Below are positions 63,469 to 64,000 of a DNA stretch of 64,000 nt, piece after piece. Every line of letters begins with the position of its first letter. Within the stretch, counting starts at the first letter, position 1. The notes beneath the pieces are model-generated. The model was not told the DNA's origin and did not search any database. It was given only the letters and a program-made list of their open reading frames with translations. Location: positions 248,001 through 312,000 of the forward strand of contig CAWDIV010000016.1 of assembly GCA_963802355.1 (NCBI GenBank). The letters run 5' to 3'. Source of the stretch: SG8-41 sp963802355. GTDB lineage: Bacteria > Pseudomonadota > Gammaproteobacteria > Burkholderiales > SG8-41. Both the position numbers and the translations under genes were made by a program.

Positions 63469-64000
63469 CTAATCGAGAAGCCGCAGCACGTCCTGCGGAT
63501 TATCGATTATCCAATCGGCTTGCCAGCTTTCCGGCTTCCCGCCGTTGAGATATCCCCATCGGGCGACTGCGACTTTCATCCCTGCGGCATGCCCGGCCTC
63601 GACGTCGCGCCGGTCATCGCCTACATAAACGCATCCGGCCGGCTCCTCACCGAGGGCGCGGCACGCCGCAAGCAACGGTTCCGGGTGGGGTTTGAGGTGG
63701 GTAGTGCTGTCGCCGCCGATGATGCAGCAGGCGCGGGACGCCATCTTGAGTTTCTCGAGCAGGAGACGGGCGAGACGCTCTGCCTTATTGGTCACGATGC
63801 CCCATCGAAGTCCGCGCGCTTCCATCGTCTCGAGCAGCTCACTCGTGCCGGGGAAGAGGCGCGATTCACGGTCGATGTTGCACTCGTAAATCGCCAGGAA
63901 TTCCTCGCGCATCGTGCGATAGTCGGGATGCTCTGGAGCCATGCCGAATCCGGCTTGCAGCAGCCCGCGCGCCCCCAGCGAGGTGACGGGACGGGTGGCC
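63469..64000 (-). CDS. gph: Phosphoglycolate phosphatase-like HAD hydrolase, N-terminus outside the window
   Basis: 177 residues visible: LFPGTSELLETMEARGLRWGIVTNKAE (motif II with Thr-Asn), LKPHPEPLLAACRALG (motif III Lys) and CVYVGDDRRDVEAGHAAGM (motif IV, metal Asp pair), ending WIIDNPQDVLRLL. The nucleophile motif DxD lies beyond the window end. HAD-IA phosphatases of this type dephosphorylate phosphoglycolate. The gene lies upstream of ssrA on the same strand but ends 104 bases before it. Confidence 0.88.
   Translation of the reverse strand, partial: ATRPVTSLGARGLLQAGFGMAPEHPDYRTMREEFLAIYECNIDRESRLFPGTSELLETMEARGLRWGIVTNKAERLARLLLEKLKMASRACCIIGGDSTTHLKPHPEPLLAACRALGEEPAGCVYVGDDRRDVEAGHAAGMKVAVARWGYLNGGKPESWQADWIIDNPQDVLRLLD

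Overview
The window looks like chromosomal DNA of a betaproteobacterium, probably an uncultured member of the Burkholderiales. The evidence is a high G+C content, a tmRNA tag ANDERFALAA, many TctC/Bug-type binding proteins and a yqjD-yqjE-yqjK-like operon. The genes point to an organism that oxidises reduced sulfur and takes up organic acids or organosulfur compounds. Many genes between 1 and 34 kb and between 45 and 53 kb carry single-base frameshifts, often at short homopolymers. I read most of these as sequencing or assembly errors and annotate the genes as continuous.

Layout. 0-11 kb: loosely organised metabolic genes (FAD oxidase, AidB-like acyl-CoA dehydrogenase, SUMF1-like protein, SDR, acyl-CoA ligase). 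They end in a FrnE/DsbA-like oxidoreductase whose first active-site Cys codon reads TGA. 11-20 kb: three Ser/Thr kinases, two with C-terminal EF-hands, a haem-binding DUF3365/HAMP protein, a gutted tctC, and a GIDE plus LemA pair. 20-24.6 kb: tandem repeats, an IS481-type element, DUF4139 and a LOG protein. 24.6-26.5 kb: two binding proteins.

26.8-44.9 kb is the most interesting part. A soluble histidine kinase and an NtrC-type regulator lacking the GAFTGA loop precede a plus-strand operon: PanB-like, cyclic-nucleotide-binding protein, TauE permease, GcvT, GcvT-GcvH fusion. It converges on a minus-strand operon: Rieske oxygenase alpha, beta and ferredoxin, two paralogous binding proteins, a permease fused to a cyclic-nucleotide-binding domain, two ATPases and a second permease. 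SoxCD-type sulfite or sulfane dehydrogenase genes follow. A dyad TTTC-N5-GAAA lies upstream of all three transcription units (two copies before the PanB-like gene, beside a sigma-54-like promoter), suggesting one regulon. A plausible but unproven reading is import and oxygenolytic or tetrahydrofolate-dependent breakdown of a methylated or sulfonated compound, with sulfite handled by SoxCD and TauE.

45-53 kb: a second SoxCD pair, a second TauE, a TctCAB transporter, an amidohydrolase and a ferredoxin. 53.4-59.3 kb: sat, a LysR regulator and aprMBA, the APS branch of sulfite oxidation. 59.4-62.3 kb: phosphodiesterase, yqj-type stress genes, DUF2726 and a cspA fragment. 62.7-63.4 kb: ssrA (tmRNA) interrupted in its T loop by a 266-nt group I intron. 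The window ends inside gph.
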